Source: Emmonsiellopsis sp. PD_33
Lineage: Eukaryota; Ascomycota; Eurotiomycetes; Onygenales; Ajellomycetaceae
Direction: 5' to 3'
Assembly (NCBI GenBank): GCA_032988165.1
Contig: JANTQF010000363.1
Span: 1 to 35,093, forward strand
Length of the DNA: 35,093 nucleotides
Shown here: piece by piece, positions 21,330-32,159 of the stretch
Position numbering within the stretch: position 1 is the first letter of the stretch
Layout of the letters: each line of letters begins with the position of its first letter
The notes under the pieces: model-generated
Database searches by the model: none
Told to the model about the DNA's origin: nothing
Seen by the model: only the letters and a program-made list of their open reading frames with translations
Position numbers and translations under genes: made by a program

Positions 21330-22751
21330 TCACCTCCCCCTCTTCTCCTCTCTAATCTGCTCCTTCAAATCCGTCAACGTCTCGTTCCTCTTCGCCAAAT
21401 GCGCCCTTAACCCCTCCACCTGCTCCCCAACCGTCTTTACATCCTCGCGCAGCCTCTCCAGATTCTCCCCGTCCTTCACCCGTCCCGTCCCCTCGCCCAA
21501 CTCCCGCAGTTCCCGCTCTTTATATTCCAGCAACTGCAGCGCTTCTTTCTTAATAAGCGGCCAATTCGGCCCGCCGTTCGGTCGCGAACTACCGCTGTTG
21601 TTGTTACCCTCCGCAGCCGCATTCGCGGCCTCTAGCTTCTTCTCCAGCTCTCCCAGCTCCCTCCTTAGCCGGACCTTCTCCCACTCCTCGTCCTGCAGCG
21701 TACTGCTAAAATCTGTGCCTTGGGGTCTATAACTGGATTTCCCACCCACGCCCAACCGGCTCAGGTAGGCGTCTCCAAATTTCGCCTTCCGGCCCGTGCT
21801 AGTGTCGACGTCTGTATCTGCGCCCCAGCGGCGCTGGGCAGCGGCGTTGCGGACGCTGTCGAGTTGGTAGTCTATCTTGTTTGATTCGAAGGAGGAGCGG
21901 AGGGAGGCGGGGATGGTGCGGGGGATGCGGTAGCCTTCGTGGCGGTTGTTGAGGATGTGGAGGAAGGCGAGGGTCGCGTCTTTGGTTATTGTTGGTGAAG
22001 CGGAGGGGTTGACGAGGTTCCAGGCTGAGCGGACATCGGTGTCTGGGACGGAGAGGGAGTCGTAGAGGGGTTGGAGGGATTCAACTATATAGAACCGGTA
22101 GAGCGGGTTAGTTACGCCGGCCACTATGCTCGGGGGGTGGTGGGGGGGTTATGGTTGGACGTACATGTTATCTCCCCCCGATGGCTCTTATTCGCAGAAT
22201 ATATCTCCTCATATTTCGACTTGTCATGCGGGCTCATGTACCAATCAAATCCGTCTTTCAAGCCAGGGGTATCATCGTCCTCCTCCACCCGTTCAAACTG
22301 CGGTTGTCGACCGGATAGCGCCCGCGTAGCTTGCACCAGATGTGCCTTCGACTCCGGGATCAGCCAGTCAGGTAACGAGTGTGGTACATCGGCATATTCC
22401 TAAAGCATGCTGTCAGCCTTCCTATCCGCTGCCTATCGCGTCTGCTACCCAGCCAATGCGCCCGCCCATCCAATTCCGGCCGCCCTCTTCAAGAGGTTTG
22501 GTCATACATACCCCATTAACAAGGTCAAAGATAAGCCTCATGGCGACACAAAACTCCTCGAAGTCCAGCTCCCCATCACCATCGACATCCGCCAGATCCC
22601 AGATCTTCTCCAGCTGGTCGTCTCGTAACCGGCTGTTCCTCAGCACTGTGGCCGCCTGGGCGTTATTGAGGTGTGAGGCGCCATTAGAGAGGGAGGAAAA
22701 GATCTCCCAGTACCGCTCGACTTCCCACTGTTCTATTCGCTTTTCGGCCAT
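21330..22751 (-). CDS. end3: End3 / SagA, actin cytoskeleton-regulatory complex protein
   Basis: Exons 22512..22751, 22165..22399 and 21330..22084 (introns 112 and 80 nt, GT-AG) give 409 aa, close to the roughly 400 aa usual for End3. The N-terminus is an EH domain with an EF-hand loop DVDGDGELDFEEF (residues 55-67). Next come FDLVNGEYADVPHSLPDW, a second EH-like segment (DGFDWYMSPHDKSKYEEIY), TFESLQPLYDSLSVPDTDV and SAWNLVNP. The last 130 residues are charged and predicted coiled coil (EEWEKVRLRRELGELEKKLE), ending LKEQIREEKRGR. End3 forms the Pan1-Sla1-End3 complex that builds actin patches and drives endocytosis at the plasma membrane; the Aspergillus nidulans homologue is SagA. The gene converges with the helicase. 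I see no lesion. Confidence 0.93.
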
Positions 22752-23838
22752 GGTGTGTGAGTATGAGTGGGAGAGGTCAGGAGGCCGTGGGGAGGATTGT
22801 TGGAGGCGGTAATGAAGGAGGTTGTCTTGTCTGTCTGTCTCCGTGCCGAGCTGCGGATTAGGGCTAGGTGACGTTGGGCTACGGCGGCCGGAAAAACGAT
22901 TCGCCGCATATATAGCAGGGCAGCCCCTGAATAAGGGGAGGAGTTCCTCGACGCAAATCTAAGACGGCGGTAATGAACTTGAAATGGGTTCCGATAAGAA
23001 TTGAGCAGGTTTAAATATCTATGTTATACCTTGTCTCTGTAGATGTTGATAATGCTGACTCCTGAGCATGTCTGCCCACGCACCAGAATAAATATATATT
23101 TGCCAGTCCATACCCTGCAACACTTCATCCCAATTATCACACATAAACGGGAGCTAATAAATTCACGATAAGATAACATACCCCCAGTAAGATAAAGGTA
23201 ATTCTAGACACCCCCCAGATCAGAATGCTGCCAACTCGAAACCCCTTTTGCATTTCAAAATAAGAAGGCATGGATTTTTGTGCTTGAAAATGAGAAGCCC
23301 ACAAAGAAAATAACAGGAAATCCAAAAAGCCGTATACCAAAGGAAGAAAAAAAAAACGTACAAAGAGTTTCATCTTTTTTGAGCCTGCATGGTCTTGAAT
23401 GCAGCAAACCCGAATCCCCGGTAGGAAAAGGCTACGGGCGTTTTGTATCCATGACCTTGAAAGCCGTGCCAGAGGGGAGAGTTCTTCCATGGGAGCAGAA
23501 GTAATAGGAAGTAGGAAAGAAAAAATATATCCTCTATAAAAAGCATGTACACTGCGGGACCCTGGCAAGAAACAAAATAGGAACATAGATCTCACCGCTC
23601 TATTCAATATCATGCAGGAAGATTTAGTAAATCAGAACAAGGGAAGGAAAATAATAAAGAATGATACAGAGAATCGTGAAGGTAGCTGGCCATCAGGAAT
23701 AAGCTCGTGCACCATCATTCATAGATTCTCCGGCAAATCCGGGAATTAGGTCGGTGGCATGCTGACTCCACGACAGCTAGTTGAATTGGCGCAGCAGGAT
23801 AATCCAAAGGCTAACAATCTGCAGATATTCAAACTATC
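22752..23838. other. Intergenic, no gene seen
   Basis: This holds the End3 promoter and the 3' UTR of the mitochondrial K+/H+ exchange-related gene. A 158-codon minus-strand frame at 23137-23613 has a Phe/Leu-rich composition and no family match I can recall, so I leave it out. Confidence 0.5.
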
Positions 23839-24783
23839 TTAAAGATTTTTCTTTTCTTTAAGCAGATGTTTGACCTGCCCAACAGCTCGTTCAACCTCCA
23901 TAGCAAGTTCAGGAGGTCCGAGGATCTTTGCCAGCTTTTTGCCGTCTGACTCTTTCAATAGGAGCCCGTCGACCGGATTTTCTCCTTGGCGGTCTGCCTC
24001 AGGCGACCCATGTTCGTCCTTTTCATCTTTTATTTCGGTAATTCTTTCGCTGTTGAGGACCGGGTTCTGCGCATAGTGCTGCTCCAAGGCGGGAAGAGAA
24101 CATGGGTTTATGAGGTTATTATCCAGCAAGAAGCAGAGATGCTGGGAGCCACTCAGAGCTAAATGGGCCGTGTCAGTACGGGTTTCTACAAAATTGAGTG
24201 AATACAACCAACCTCGCCAATGCGACCAGCCGCGATATACAAAGTAGAAAAACGGGATATTAGGGATACTAGATATTTAAAAAAGAGTTAGCGGAAGTAT
24301 CATGCATTGAAATGGGGCGAAATGAAGTCTGAACTGGAGTCCTCACACAGGTATGAGCGCGATAGGCGCGGTCAATGGAGCAATAATGATGCTCCACCAC
24401 ATCCTCCTACGATGCAGACTCTGTCTCTCCGTCGCGAGCTGCCTCAGCAATCCCAGCACCTTGCTCTCCTTGATAACATTCTTGGGGTAAACCAAGTCCA
24501 CAGGCGTATGCGCCTTGAGCTCCTCCGTCTCTCTCCTCGTGCTCAATGGCGGCACACTCTTGAGGCCCCATTCCTCATACGGGATGCGCTGCAGCACGCG
24601 GTTCCCATACAGAACCAGGCTCTTCTTCCAGCCTCCGTCGGCCTCTTCCCACTTGGCCCAGGTCGCGGAGGCCTTGTCGGTGATCTTGTCGATGCGACTG
24701 AGCTGTTTGGTGGCCTGGGTTTCGACGCGTTTGCAGTAGAGGAGAGAGCGTCCCGTGGAGATGGGGACGAGGTAGAGGCGCAT
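23839..24783 (-). CDS. Mitochondrial K+/H+ exchange-related protein (Mkh1/YDL183C family)
   Basis: Exons 24347..24783, 24213..24268 and 23839..24158 join in phase to 270 aa; introns are 78 and 54 nt, GT-AG. The start MRLYLVPISTGRSLLYCKR is typical of this family, followed by KITDKASATWAKWE, WKKSLVLYGNRVLQRIPYEEWGLKS, then two hydrophobic segments (WWSIIIAPLTAPIALIPV across the first junction and IPFFYFVYRGWSHWR in the 56-nt middle exon). The C-terminal part is charged and soluble. Yeast members are inner-membrane proteins needed for mitochondrial K+/H+ exchange and volume control. The small middle exon carries most of the second membrane segment, so skipping it would remove that helix. It diverges from the Srf1-like gene. 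Confidence 0.9.
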
Positions 24784-25288
24784 CGCAACGGGGCTCGGGG
24801 ACAGGGACGCTGGGGAGGGACAGACTAACAGGCGGTGGGTTCAGTACGGCAGCGCGTAGGCCTTTTAAAGCTCATCTTCGAGCAGGGGCAGCTGTGGCGG
24901 GAGTGCGAGGAGAATGTTGGGCTGCTGGGGGGTCAACAACCAGATATTTTGCAGGGGCGCAGCAGACGTCATCCACCGTGAGGCTCTGGCGGGCTTGGCA
25001 TCACCAACGTCGTCTCCTGCTTCCAACCGCCGACTGGACAGAGCTGCCCTCTCTGCTTCGGTCGCCACCAGCTGTACGCTTCGTTTCCTATTTTCTACCT
25101 GTCTCTTTCTTTTCCTTCGTTCATCCATTTCCCCCAGTACCTCCCTTTTTGTCCTGGGCGAGTCACCAGCGTATTTCGCCGCCGTCGTCGCGGCCAAAAT
25201 CATGGGCCCGCTCAGGTGGCAGCCCCATTGATTGTTTCCCCCATCACCTCAGCCACGCCTCTTGCTCAAGGAGTCTGAATACTAGGCG
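24784..25288. promoter_or_regulatory. Divergent promoter, mitochondrial protein / Srf1-like gene
   Basis: A 505-bp gap lies between divergent starts. It has a pyrimidine-rich stretch near 25060-25150 that looks like the leader of the plus-strand gene. Overlapping frames here have no domain. Confidence 0.5.
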
Positions 25289-26576
25289 ATGGCAATATAT
25301 GGAGACTCTCTTCTGCGCCCCCAGCCCCCGGATGCCCAGAGTGGATCGCCTCGAAGACGCTCGGAATTGTCGCTGCTCGACCACCCCCTTGTTAGACGCA
25401 GATCAGGCAACTCGGCCAACTCGGTAGCGGCGTCCAGCGCGAATTGCGACGAGAAGGCTTCGATAGGTAGATGCTCGCAAGACCGCCATTCGAATCGGTC
25501 GAGAGCTCCGTCGCGAGGAGTCAGTGCACCGCCGCAATCCCGAATACACATCCCATCCGCAAGAACAGTACCCGGTAGGCTTCACTCAGCAATCCCTCGA
25601 TTGATAAGGCTTGATGCTGACATTATGTCTTCAACAGCATGGGTGCGGCTGGCGGATGACATCGACGAAACTCCCCGTCCCTCGAATTTACCTCCTTCCG
25701 AACCAACCGGTGCTCGAATTGCACAGCACAACTTCGCTCCCCACGATAGACAAAGAAATTCATATACAGACCATGGCTTTCGGGATATAGGGGGCCGGGA
25801 ATCTAGATGGAAGACATTTGCCAAATCTACCGCATACCCGCGCTCGCAAGATGCAGAACAAAAACTTGTCGACCACGACTGGCTCAACCAGCATCTTGGG
25901 GACTACTCGGAGCCATGGCAGGGCTATGCTGCGGCAAATGACCTTGAAAGTGGGCATGAGGACTTGGATTTCAATCAGCGGCGAAAGAGATTAATTAAAA
26001 GAATCCAAAACAAGATCCTCAGAAGCCCAATGGTCCCTCTCATCATTCGACTTACGGTTTTTATCTTCTGCGTTATCGCTCTGGCACTTGGCGGCTCTAT
26101 TAATTACTACGAGAACAAATATGAACACCCACAAGGCCCATCTGCAGAAATGGCTATTGTAGTGGACGCTGTCGCACTGGCATATCTAGTATACATCACA
26201 TACGACGAATATACGGGAAAACCATTGGGTCTTCGTCCACCAAAGGCTAAGATGAGGCTAATTTTCCTTGACCTTATATTTATTGTCTTTGCATCGGCCA
26301 ATTTAGGCATGGCATTTGAGAGTTTGTCTGATGTGACCAGCTCATGCCAATCGGGAGAAGTCAACAAGGTTCTCGACCCGAGAAATGATACGATCTGTGA
26401 CAGACAAAAGGCTCTGGCATCTGTATTGCTGATTGTGCTGATCGCGTGGCTGATGACTTTTGCGATTAGTGTTCTAAGGTACGTACATTATCTCCGTGGG
26501 TTTCTTTTGACTAGGGAAGAAATGATGCTGATGACATACACACAGACTTGTGGAGCGTGTGAGTTCGACGAAATGA
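25289..26576 (+). CDS. Srf1-like membrane protein (regulator of phospholipase D)
   Basis: Exons 25289..26478 and 26546..26576 give 406 aa. The intron 26479..26545 has donor GTACGT and acceptor CACAG, and the last exon adds only LVERVSSTK. The first 240 residues are polar and disordered, ending with the landmark DHDWLNQHLGDYSEPWQGY. Four membrane segments follow: LIIRLTVFIFCVIALALGG, MAIVVDAVALAYLVYIT, LIFLDLIFIVFASANLGMAF and ASVLLIVLIAWLMTFAISVL, with a Cys-containing loop before the last. This matches fungal proteins related to yeast Srf1, a regulator of phospholipase D (Spo14). A later start at 25625 (MSSTAWVRL) is possible because the preceding 112 residues look weak. The activity is inferred only from the family. 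Confidence 0.82.
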
Positions 26577-26982
26577 CCCTTCCTCTTATACCATCTTTTT
26601 TCGTCGTTTCCTTATTTTTCTATGATTTACTTTTTTGTAATACTGCTGTCTGAAAATTTTTCGATTTCCTTTTGTCATAACTGGGCGATATCACGCACAC
26701 ACGTGCATCTGTCAGTATCTCTCTCTCTCTCTCTCTCTGTGTGTGTTTCCTTATCTTCATTTTATATTTCCATTATTTTCATTTTCATTTTCTTATCTTT
26801 CGTTGCCGGAACTGGGATGGGCAAAAAAAAAAGTCAGCCAAGTGCGATGTAAACACGGCTTTCTATTTATTTATTCATTATTCATTTCCATCTAATTTGT
26901 CCACCACACTGTATATATATACACGCTTGCAATCACAGCGCCAAATGCATCTTCTAAACATACCTCATACAAAAATCATCCA
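26577..26982. other. Convergent 3' intergenic region
   Basis: This holds the 3' UTRs of the Srf1-like and cupin genes, a CT/GT microsatellite and several TTTCATTTT repeats. No gene is seen. Confidence 0.55.
26718..26746. repeat. (TC)n-(TG)n microsatellite
   Basis: About ten TC units pass directly into TG units, in the 3' region of the Srf1-like gene. Confidence 0.9.
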
Positions 26983-27537
26983 TCAAACCTCCAACACAGG
27001 CCCACAGCCCCTATAGACTGGATCCCTCCGAAACCACCCTAACCCCCTAATCACCCCCGTCTTATCCCCCTCCCCCTCCGTCCCATAACACATATCCCAC
27101 CCCAACCCAGCCGGATACGCGCCCACCATCAAAAACCCGCCCTCAACATCCTCCAGCAGCCTATGCGCCACCCCCGCCGGCACAATAACCACATCCCCCT
27201 TCGAGACCGTTATCTCAACCTTTCCCGTATTCTCCTCGTGGCCGAAACAGAGCTTCGCGGCACCGGAGACGATGGCGAGGACTTCGTGGGTGGTCGAGTG
27301 GAAGTGGCTGGTGGGATACATGGTGTAGGTCCATTGGGGGGTGACGGCGCCGATGGTGGTGAGGTGGTGGGATATTTGGGAGGGGGAGGTGAAGGTGGAC
27401 GGGGGGAAGGCGGAGTGGTAGATTAGGAGGGGTTTGTGGGTGATGGAGGTGTTGGGGATGCGATGGTATGGGGGGATTTGGTGGGTGGTTGTTTTGAGGG
27501 AGGAGAGGGGGGTGGGTGTTGTTGGGGTTTGGGGCAT
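26983..27537 (-). CDS. Small cupin-domain protein
   Basis: Single exon of 184 aa from the first real ATG at 27537; the frame is open further upstream without an ATG. A single cupin barrel is visible: motif 1 around SHFHSTTHEVLAIVSGAAKL with the metal-binding His and Glu residues (H-T-T-H-E), and motif 2 around GDVVIVPAGVAHRLLE with its His. It ends GLGWFRRDPVYRGCGPVLEV. The layout resembles the bacterial YjlB-type stand-alone cupins, which have no settled function. It may bind a metal and act on a small molecule; I cannot name the substrate. The coding strand is C-rich in the first half and G-rich in the second. It diverges from the cullin gene. Confidence 0.85.
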   Translation of the reverse strand: MPQTPTTPTPLSSLKTTTHQIPPYHRIPNTSITHKPLLIYHSAFPPSTFTSPSQISHHLTTIGAVTPQWTYTMYPTSHFHSTTHEVLAIVSGAAKLCFGHEENTGKVEITVSKGDVVIVPAGVAHRLLEDVEGGFLMVGAYPAGLGWDMCYGTEGEGDKTGVIRGLGWFRRDPVYRGCGPVLEV

Positions 27538-28118
27538 GGGGGGTGACAGGTGATGGGTGGGGGAAGGGAAAGATAGATGGTGGTTGGTGTAAGGTAGTTT
27601 CAGATTTGCTTTCACCACATGTATGTATATATAGAGAGAGATTATTTGTTATCCCCTTTCACTTCGCGGAAAATTGATGGAATTCTTTGTCTAGCCTCGA
27701 CAACGTCATCCTTATCGATAAGGCCCCAAACCGCGCCAGGCCCAGAACGGCATAGCGCGGTCAGCCCCAGCAACGACTCGCCTTGAGCCTCCTCCCGCGT
27801 CTTGGGCCGGGTTCTGCCTTGCGCTGCTCGTATCTCCAACCTCAACTCATCTTTTCTTTTTTTCCTCCCTCCCAGCTTCCAGTTCTCGACTCGCATACAC
27901 CCTCTATCTCCCTCCCTGCCCTAACTACCCCGTCGTCTGTTCTTCTCTGGGCCTTTCGGGCGCCCTCCTGCCGCCCACTCATTTCCCCAACCAACCTACT
28001 GGTGACAGCACATCCTCACCCAAACTACCTCTCCCCGTTCGTTCGACCCTCCCCCCAACCCAGCGAGCAGCAACCTTGCCCTTTGGTCTGCGATCGTCTC
28101 GCCCATCTGCCTCCCTCG
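27538..28118. promoter_or_regulatory. Divergent promoter, cupin / cullin-1
   Basis: A 581-bp gap with a long pyrimidine-rich run on the plus strand (about 27840-28115) typical of a leader before the cullin start. A TATATATAGAGAG-like stretch near 27624-27640 may serve the cupin gene. Confidence 0.5.
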
Positions 28119-30836
28119 ATGAGGTTAAATCCCAAAAAACTAATCCCCGGTTACCCTCGCAGTTCACCAGCAGCAAGCAATACTCCCCACAGCAGACGTG
28201 CAGACATGCCTCCCTCCGGGATCCAGACTCCGCACAAGGATGACCTTGAGGAGACGTGAGTGTAGCCTGGTCGTGTTACTCTTTTATAAGGTGCTTGGGG
28301 GCGGATCATAGCTAATATGTCGGTTTGGGCAGATGGGCGTATCTCGAGAAGGGCGTTGACCGTGTTATGACACAGTTAGAGAGTGGTATTGATATGGTGA
28401 CGGTCAGTCGTTTTCGTCTGTTGTTGAAGTGCTGCTGGGTTTAATGCTAACAGTTTGCTTAGTATATGGGAGTTTACACGTCAGTGCCTACCATCGTTGA
28501 TAGCCCAGAGATATCCGACTGACTTTGTTGATAGGGCCGTTCATAATTTCTGTACCTCGCAAAAGGCGATCTCGACACCTGGAAGCCCCGCTTCCCATGG
28601 TGGTTCCCATCGGGGAGGTTAGTAGTTACTGTGCTTTTTACTGAAATGCAGTGCTGACTGATTGACCAGCCCATCTTCTCGGAGAAGAACTCTACAACCT
28701 CCTCGGCGAATACCTCTCCCGTCATCTCGACCATGTCTTCAAACTCTCCCAGGAACACACCGACGAAGCCCTCTTGACCTTTTACATTCGAGAATGGTCT
28801 CGTTACACCACCGCAGCAAAATACATCAACCACCTTTTCAAATACCTCAACCGTCACTGGGTGAAGCGGGAGGTTGACGAGGGGAAGAAGGACATATACG
28901 ACGTGTATACGCTCCACTTGGTGAAGTGGAAAGAAGACTTCTTCAAGAAAGTACAGCGGAGTGTGATGGATGCAGTGCTGAAACTCATTGAGAAGCAACG
29001 CAACGGCGAGACCATCGAGCAGTCCCAGATTAAAAACATTGTCGACTCGTTCGTTTCTCTTGGTCTTGACGAGAACGATAGGTCCAAGTCTACGCTTGTC
29101 GTATACCAATTTTACTTCGAAAAGCCTTTCATCGAAGCCACGAGGGCATACTATGAGAAGGAGTCGAAGCAGTTCGTAGCTGAGAATAGCGTGGTGGAAT
29201 ATATGAAGAAGGCCGAGGCCCGTCTGGAAGAAGAGCGACAACGCGTCGACCTATACCTACATCCGGATATTACGGCCAATCTTACAAACACCTGCTTGGA
29301 TGTCCTGGTTACGGCACACTCGTCGCTATTACGGGATGAATTTCAAGTCTTGCTGGATACAGAACGCCAAGACGATCTTGCTCGGATGTATCGACTTCTT
29401 TCTCGTATCAAAGATGGATTGGATCCGCTGCGAAACAAATTTGAAACCCATGTTCGGAAAGCTGGCCTTGCAGCCGTAGCCAAGGTGGCGGGCGAGAGTC
29501 AAAACGTTGAACCCAAGGTGTACATCGATGCTCTGCTACAAGTCCACACCAAGTATCAATCTATGGTCAACATGGCCTTTGCTGGAGAGTCGGAGTTTGT
29601 CCGGTCGTTGGATAACGCCTGTCGGGAATTTGTCAATCGCAACGCTCTCTGCACTACTAGTTCGACGAAATCACCCGAACTTCTAGCCAGATACACTGAT
29701 TCGCTGCTCAAGAAGGGGATCAAGTCTCCTGAAGAGTCGGAATTGGAGGATATGCTGGTGCAGATCATGACTGTTTTCAAGTATATCGAAGACAAGGATG
29801 TCTTCCAAAAATTCTATTCTCGAATGCTGGCAAAGCGTCTTGTCCATGTTAGCTCGGTGTCGGATGACGCGGAGACCAGCATGATCAGCAAGTTGAAGGA
29901 GTCTTGTGGCTTCGAATACACTAATAAATTGCAACGGATGTTCCAGGACATTCAAATCTCCAAGGATCTCAACGCTAGTTACCGAGACTACCAGGATAAG
30001 ATTCTCGACGACGAGGATAGAAAGAAGCTCATGGACCCCCACTTCCAGGTCCTTGGAACGGGTTTTTGGCCACTCACTGCCCCGACTACCCAATTCATCC
30101 CTCCCCAAGAGATCGTCAAGACAACCGAACGGTTCAAGGGTTTCTACTTTGACAAACACAGCGGGCGAAAGCTCACATGGCTATGGCAGCTCTGCAAAGG
30201 CGAAATCAGAGCAAACTACATCAAAAACACCAAGGTACCATACACCTTCCAGGTATCGACATATCAAATGGGCATTCTCCTCCTCTTCAACGAAAACGAC
30301 ACCCTCAGCTTCTCGGATATCGAGAAAGCCACGGCGCTGTCGCCAGAAATCCTCGAACCGAATCTTGGCATCCTCGTCAAGGCTAAAGTTGTCATTCCAT
30401 CCCCTGCGGACGGCAAGCCGTGCGCGGGGACCACATACTCTTTGAATTACAACTTCAAGGCGAAGAAAATCAAGGTCAATCTTAATATTCAAGTGAAATC
30501 GGAGCAGAAAACAGAGACGGACGATACTCACAAGACTATCGATGAAGATCGAAAGTTGCTTCTTCAGGTATGTCCCCCTCTTACTACCACCCCAAGTCCA
30601 TCCCCCATCCCCTCATCTTTCGATACTAACGAGATCCATCCCCATAGTCCGCCATCGTCCGCATCATGAAATCCCGCAAACAAATGAAACACGTCCAACT
30701 CGTGCAAGAAGTCATCCAGCAAGTGAAAGCCCGCTTCCCGCCTCGTGTGCCCGATATTAAGAAAAATATCGAAGCGCTGATGGAGAAGGAGTATATCGAG
30801 CGACTGGATAATGATGAGCTGGCATATATTGCTTAA
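28119..30836 (+). CDS. culA: Cullin-1 (CulA), scaffold of SCF ubiquitin ligases
   Basis: Exons 28119..28255, 28333..28402, 28463..28479, 28535..28617, 28670..30567 and 30648..30836 join in phase to 797 aa. The ATG at 28206 would give 768 aa, nearer the usual cullin-1 length, and has a better context (G at -3). The third exon is only 17 nt. Landmarks are DDLEETWAYLEKGVD, YTAVHNFCTSQKA, YLSRHLDHVF, FYIREWSRYTTAAKYINHLF, RLLSRIKDGLDPLRNKFETH, FYSRMLAKRLVH, the cullin-homology domain (FYFDKHSGRKLTWLWQLCKG, VSTYQMGILLLFNENDTLS) and the neddylation motif IVRIMKSRKQMKH (Lys about residue 743), ending EYIERLDNDELAYIA. Cullin-1 links Skp1/F-box receptors to the RING protein Rbx1; NEDD8 on the C-terminal Lys activates it and the COP9 signalosome removes it. 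Nothing appears broken. Confidence 0.95.
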
Positions 30837-30902
30837 GCGGTGTAATTTGCGGGTTTGTTTTGCTTCTTCGTTTCGTCCTTTTGTGTCTTGTGGATGGATA
30901 GT

Positions 30903-30950
30903 GGCTGGGCTGGGCTGGGCCCACTGGGCAGGCAGGCGGGCAGGCAGGCT
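30903..30950. repeat. GGGCT and GGCA tandem repeats
   Basis: Three copies of GGGCT are followed by several GGCA/GGCG units in the cullin 3' region. They are G-rich on the transcribed sense strand and could form a structured RNA element. Confidence 0.75.
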
Positions 30951-31617
30951 TATGCTTTATATTTAGCTAGATGGGCGGTTGATCGGTTGGTTGGGTTTAT
31001 GAGTCGAGAGGAAGAAGAGGAGGAAGCGAAGGGAAGGGAAGAAAAGTATACATATAAAACTGGTTATACAATCTCCTCATCAGACAGACACCAGACACCA
31101 GACACCGCTCTGTGTGTCGTATTTATAAGTATGGTTTGCGTGCGATTATGCTTGTTGCTTATTTATGATTATGGATGAGGTTGTGGATGTAGTTATGGGT
31201 TTGATATATTGTATGGCTGGCTGGTCTTACGTTGAGTTTTTTTTTTGTTTTTTTCGTTTTTGTATAGCTGACTTTTTGAAAAGAGTAAGTAGCTAATGGG
31301 AGAGGCGATGAGAAAGGGGGGGGGAGAGAGAGAAAAGACAGAAAAGACAGAAAAGATATAATATCCATATCTAGTAATTCACAAGCTTATTTTTTATTCT
31401 TTAGCTAGTTATACTGCTCTTTAAGTTTGTGATTAGTTGCTCCATGTTTTTATATTATACAGGCAGGGAATTTAGATACCTCACTCAGGTAGATAAGTAA
31501 GTTCATTAGTTTTTATATTCCTTTCTTTTTTATGATTAGTAACTATACATGCATACTTAAGCCTTGATATACCTATTACATTGATGAGATGGATAATGTA
31601 GATGTAGTGAGCCTATA

Positions 31618-31651
31618 TGGTAGGTGGGTAGGTAGGTGGGTGGGTAGGTAG
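31618..31651. repeat. GGTAGGTGGGTA tandem repeat
   Basis: Units of GGTA, GGTG and GGGT alternate with G-runs of two or three, in AT-rich surroundings. This looks like a short variable repeat. Confidence 0.75.
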
Positions 31652-31961
31652 CCCTGGAGTAGTTGACTACATGTAGTAAGTAGTTATGTTATGGATCAAA
31701 ACAAAACATTCAAATCCCATCTATCTTTTGTCTGAAAATTAGTATATTAAATATCATCGTCTGTGGTATAATGAGTAAAAGTAGGTAAGTAATATATAAC
31801 ACAAAACCAACAAAAAAAAAAGAAAGAAACCAAATCGTTTTAAAACTTTAACCCTCATGGGACAAGCTCGACTCGGATCGAGTTTGGAGTGGAGGAGGTA
31901 GGTATATAATATGAAAGACAAAAACCAATGCAGAGAAATATAAACCACCGCCAATCAACCG

Positions 31962-31986
31962 AATCAATCAATCAATCAATCAATCA
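31962..31986. repeat. (AATC)6 microsatellite
   Basis: About six copies of AATC in the 3' region of the Avl9-like gene. Confidence 0.9.
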
Positions 31987-32159
31987 TAACCATGCCGAAG
32001 ATATTCAAAGAGATATATGATAGATAGATAAATCGAGAGAGATATGCCGAGATGCCCGGAATCGTAAGAGAGAGACATAACATAACACGCAAAAAAAAAA
32101 AGGAGGGGGGGGCTTAATCCAATCTCATGCGATAGCAATATCGCAACCGAACGGCTCCT

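Larger units (their letters stand above)
30837..32159. other. Long convergent intergenic region rich in simple repeats
   Basis: This 1.3-kb stretch lies between the convergent cullin and Avl9-like genes. It carries G-rich repeats near 30905 and 31620, poly-purine (31315-31360) and T-runs, and an (AATC)n repeat. Short frames have no domain. The first few hundred bp should be the cullin 3' UTR. Confidence 0.55.

Noticed and set aside
23137..23613. 158-codon minus-strand frame with many Phe and Leu
   Set aside because: No start context, splice partner or domain; it lies in AT-rich 3' UTR-like DNA.
24865..25203. Frames on both strands in the divergent promoter
   Set aside because: They overlap each other in opposite directions and have no domain.
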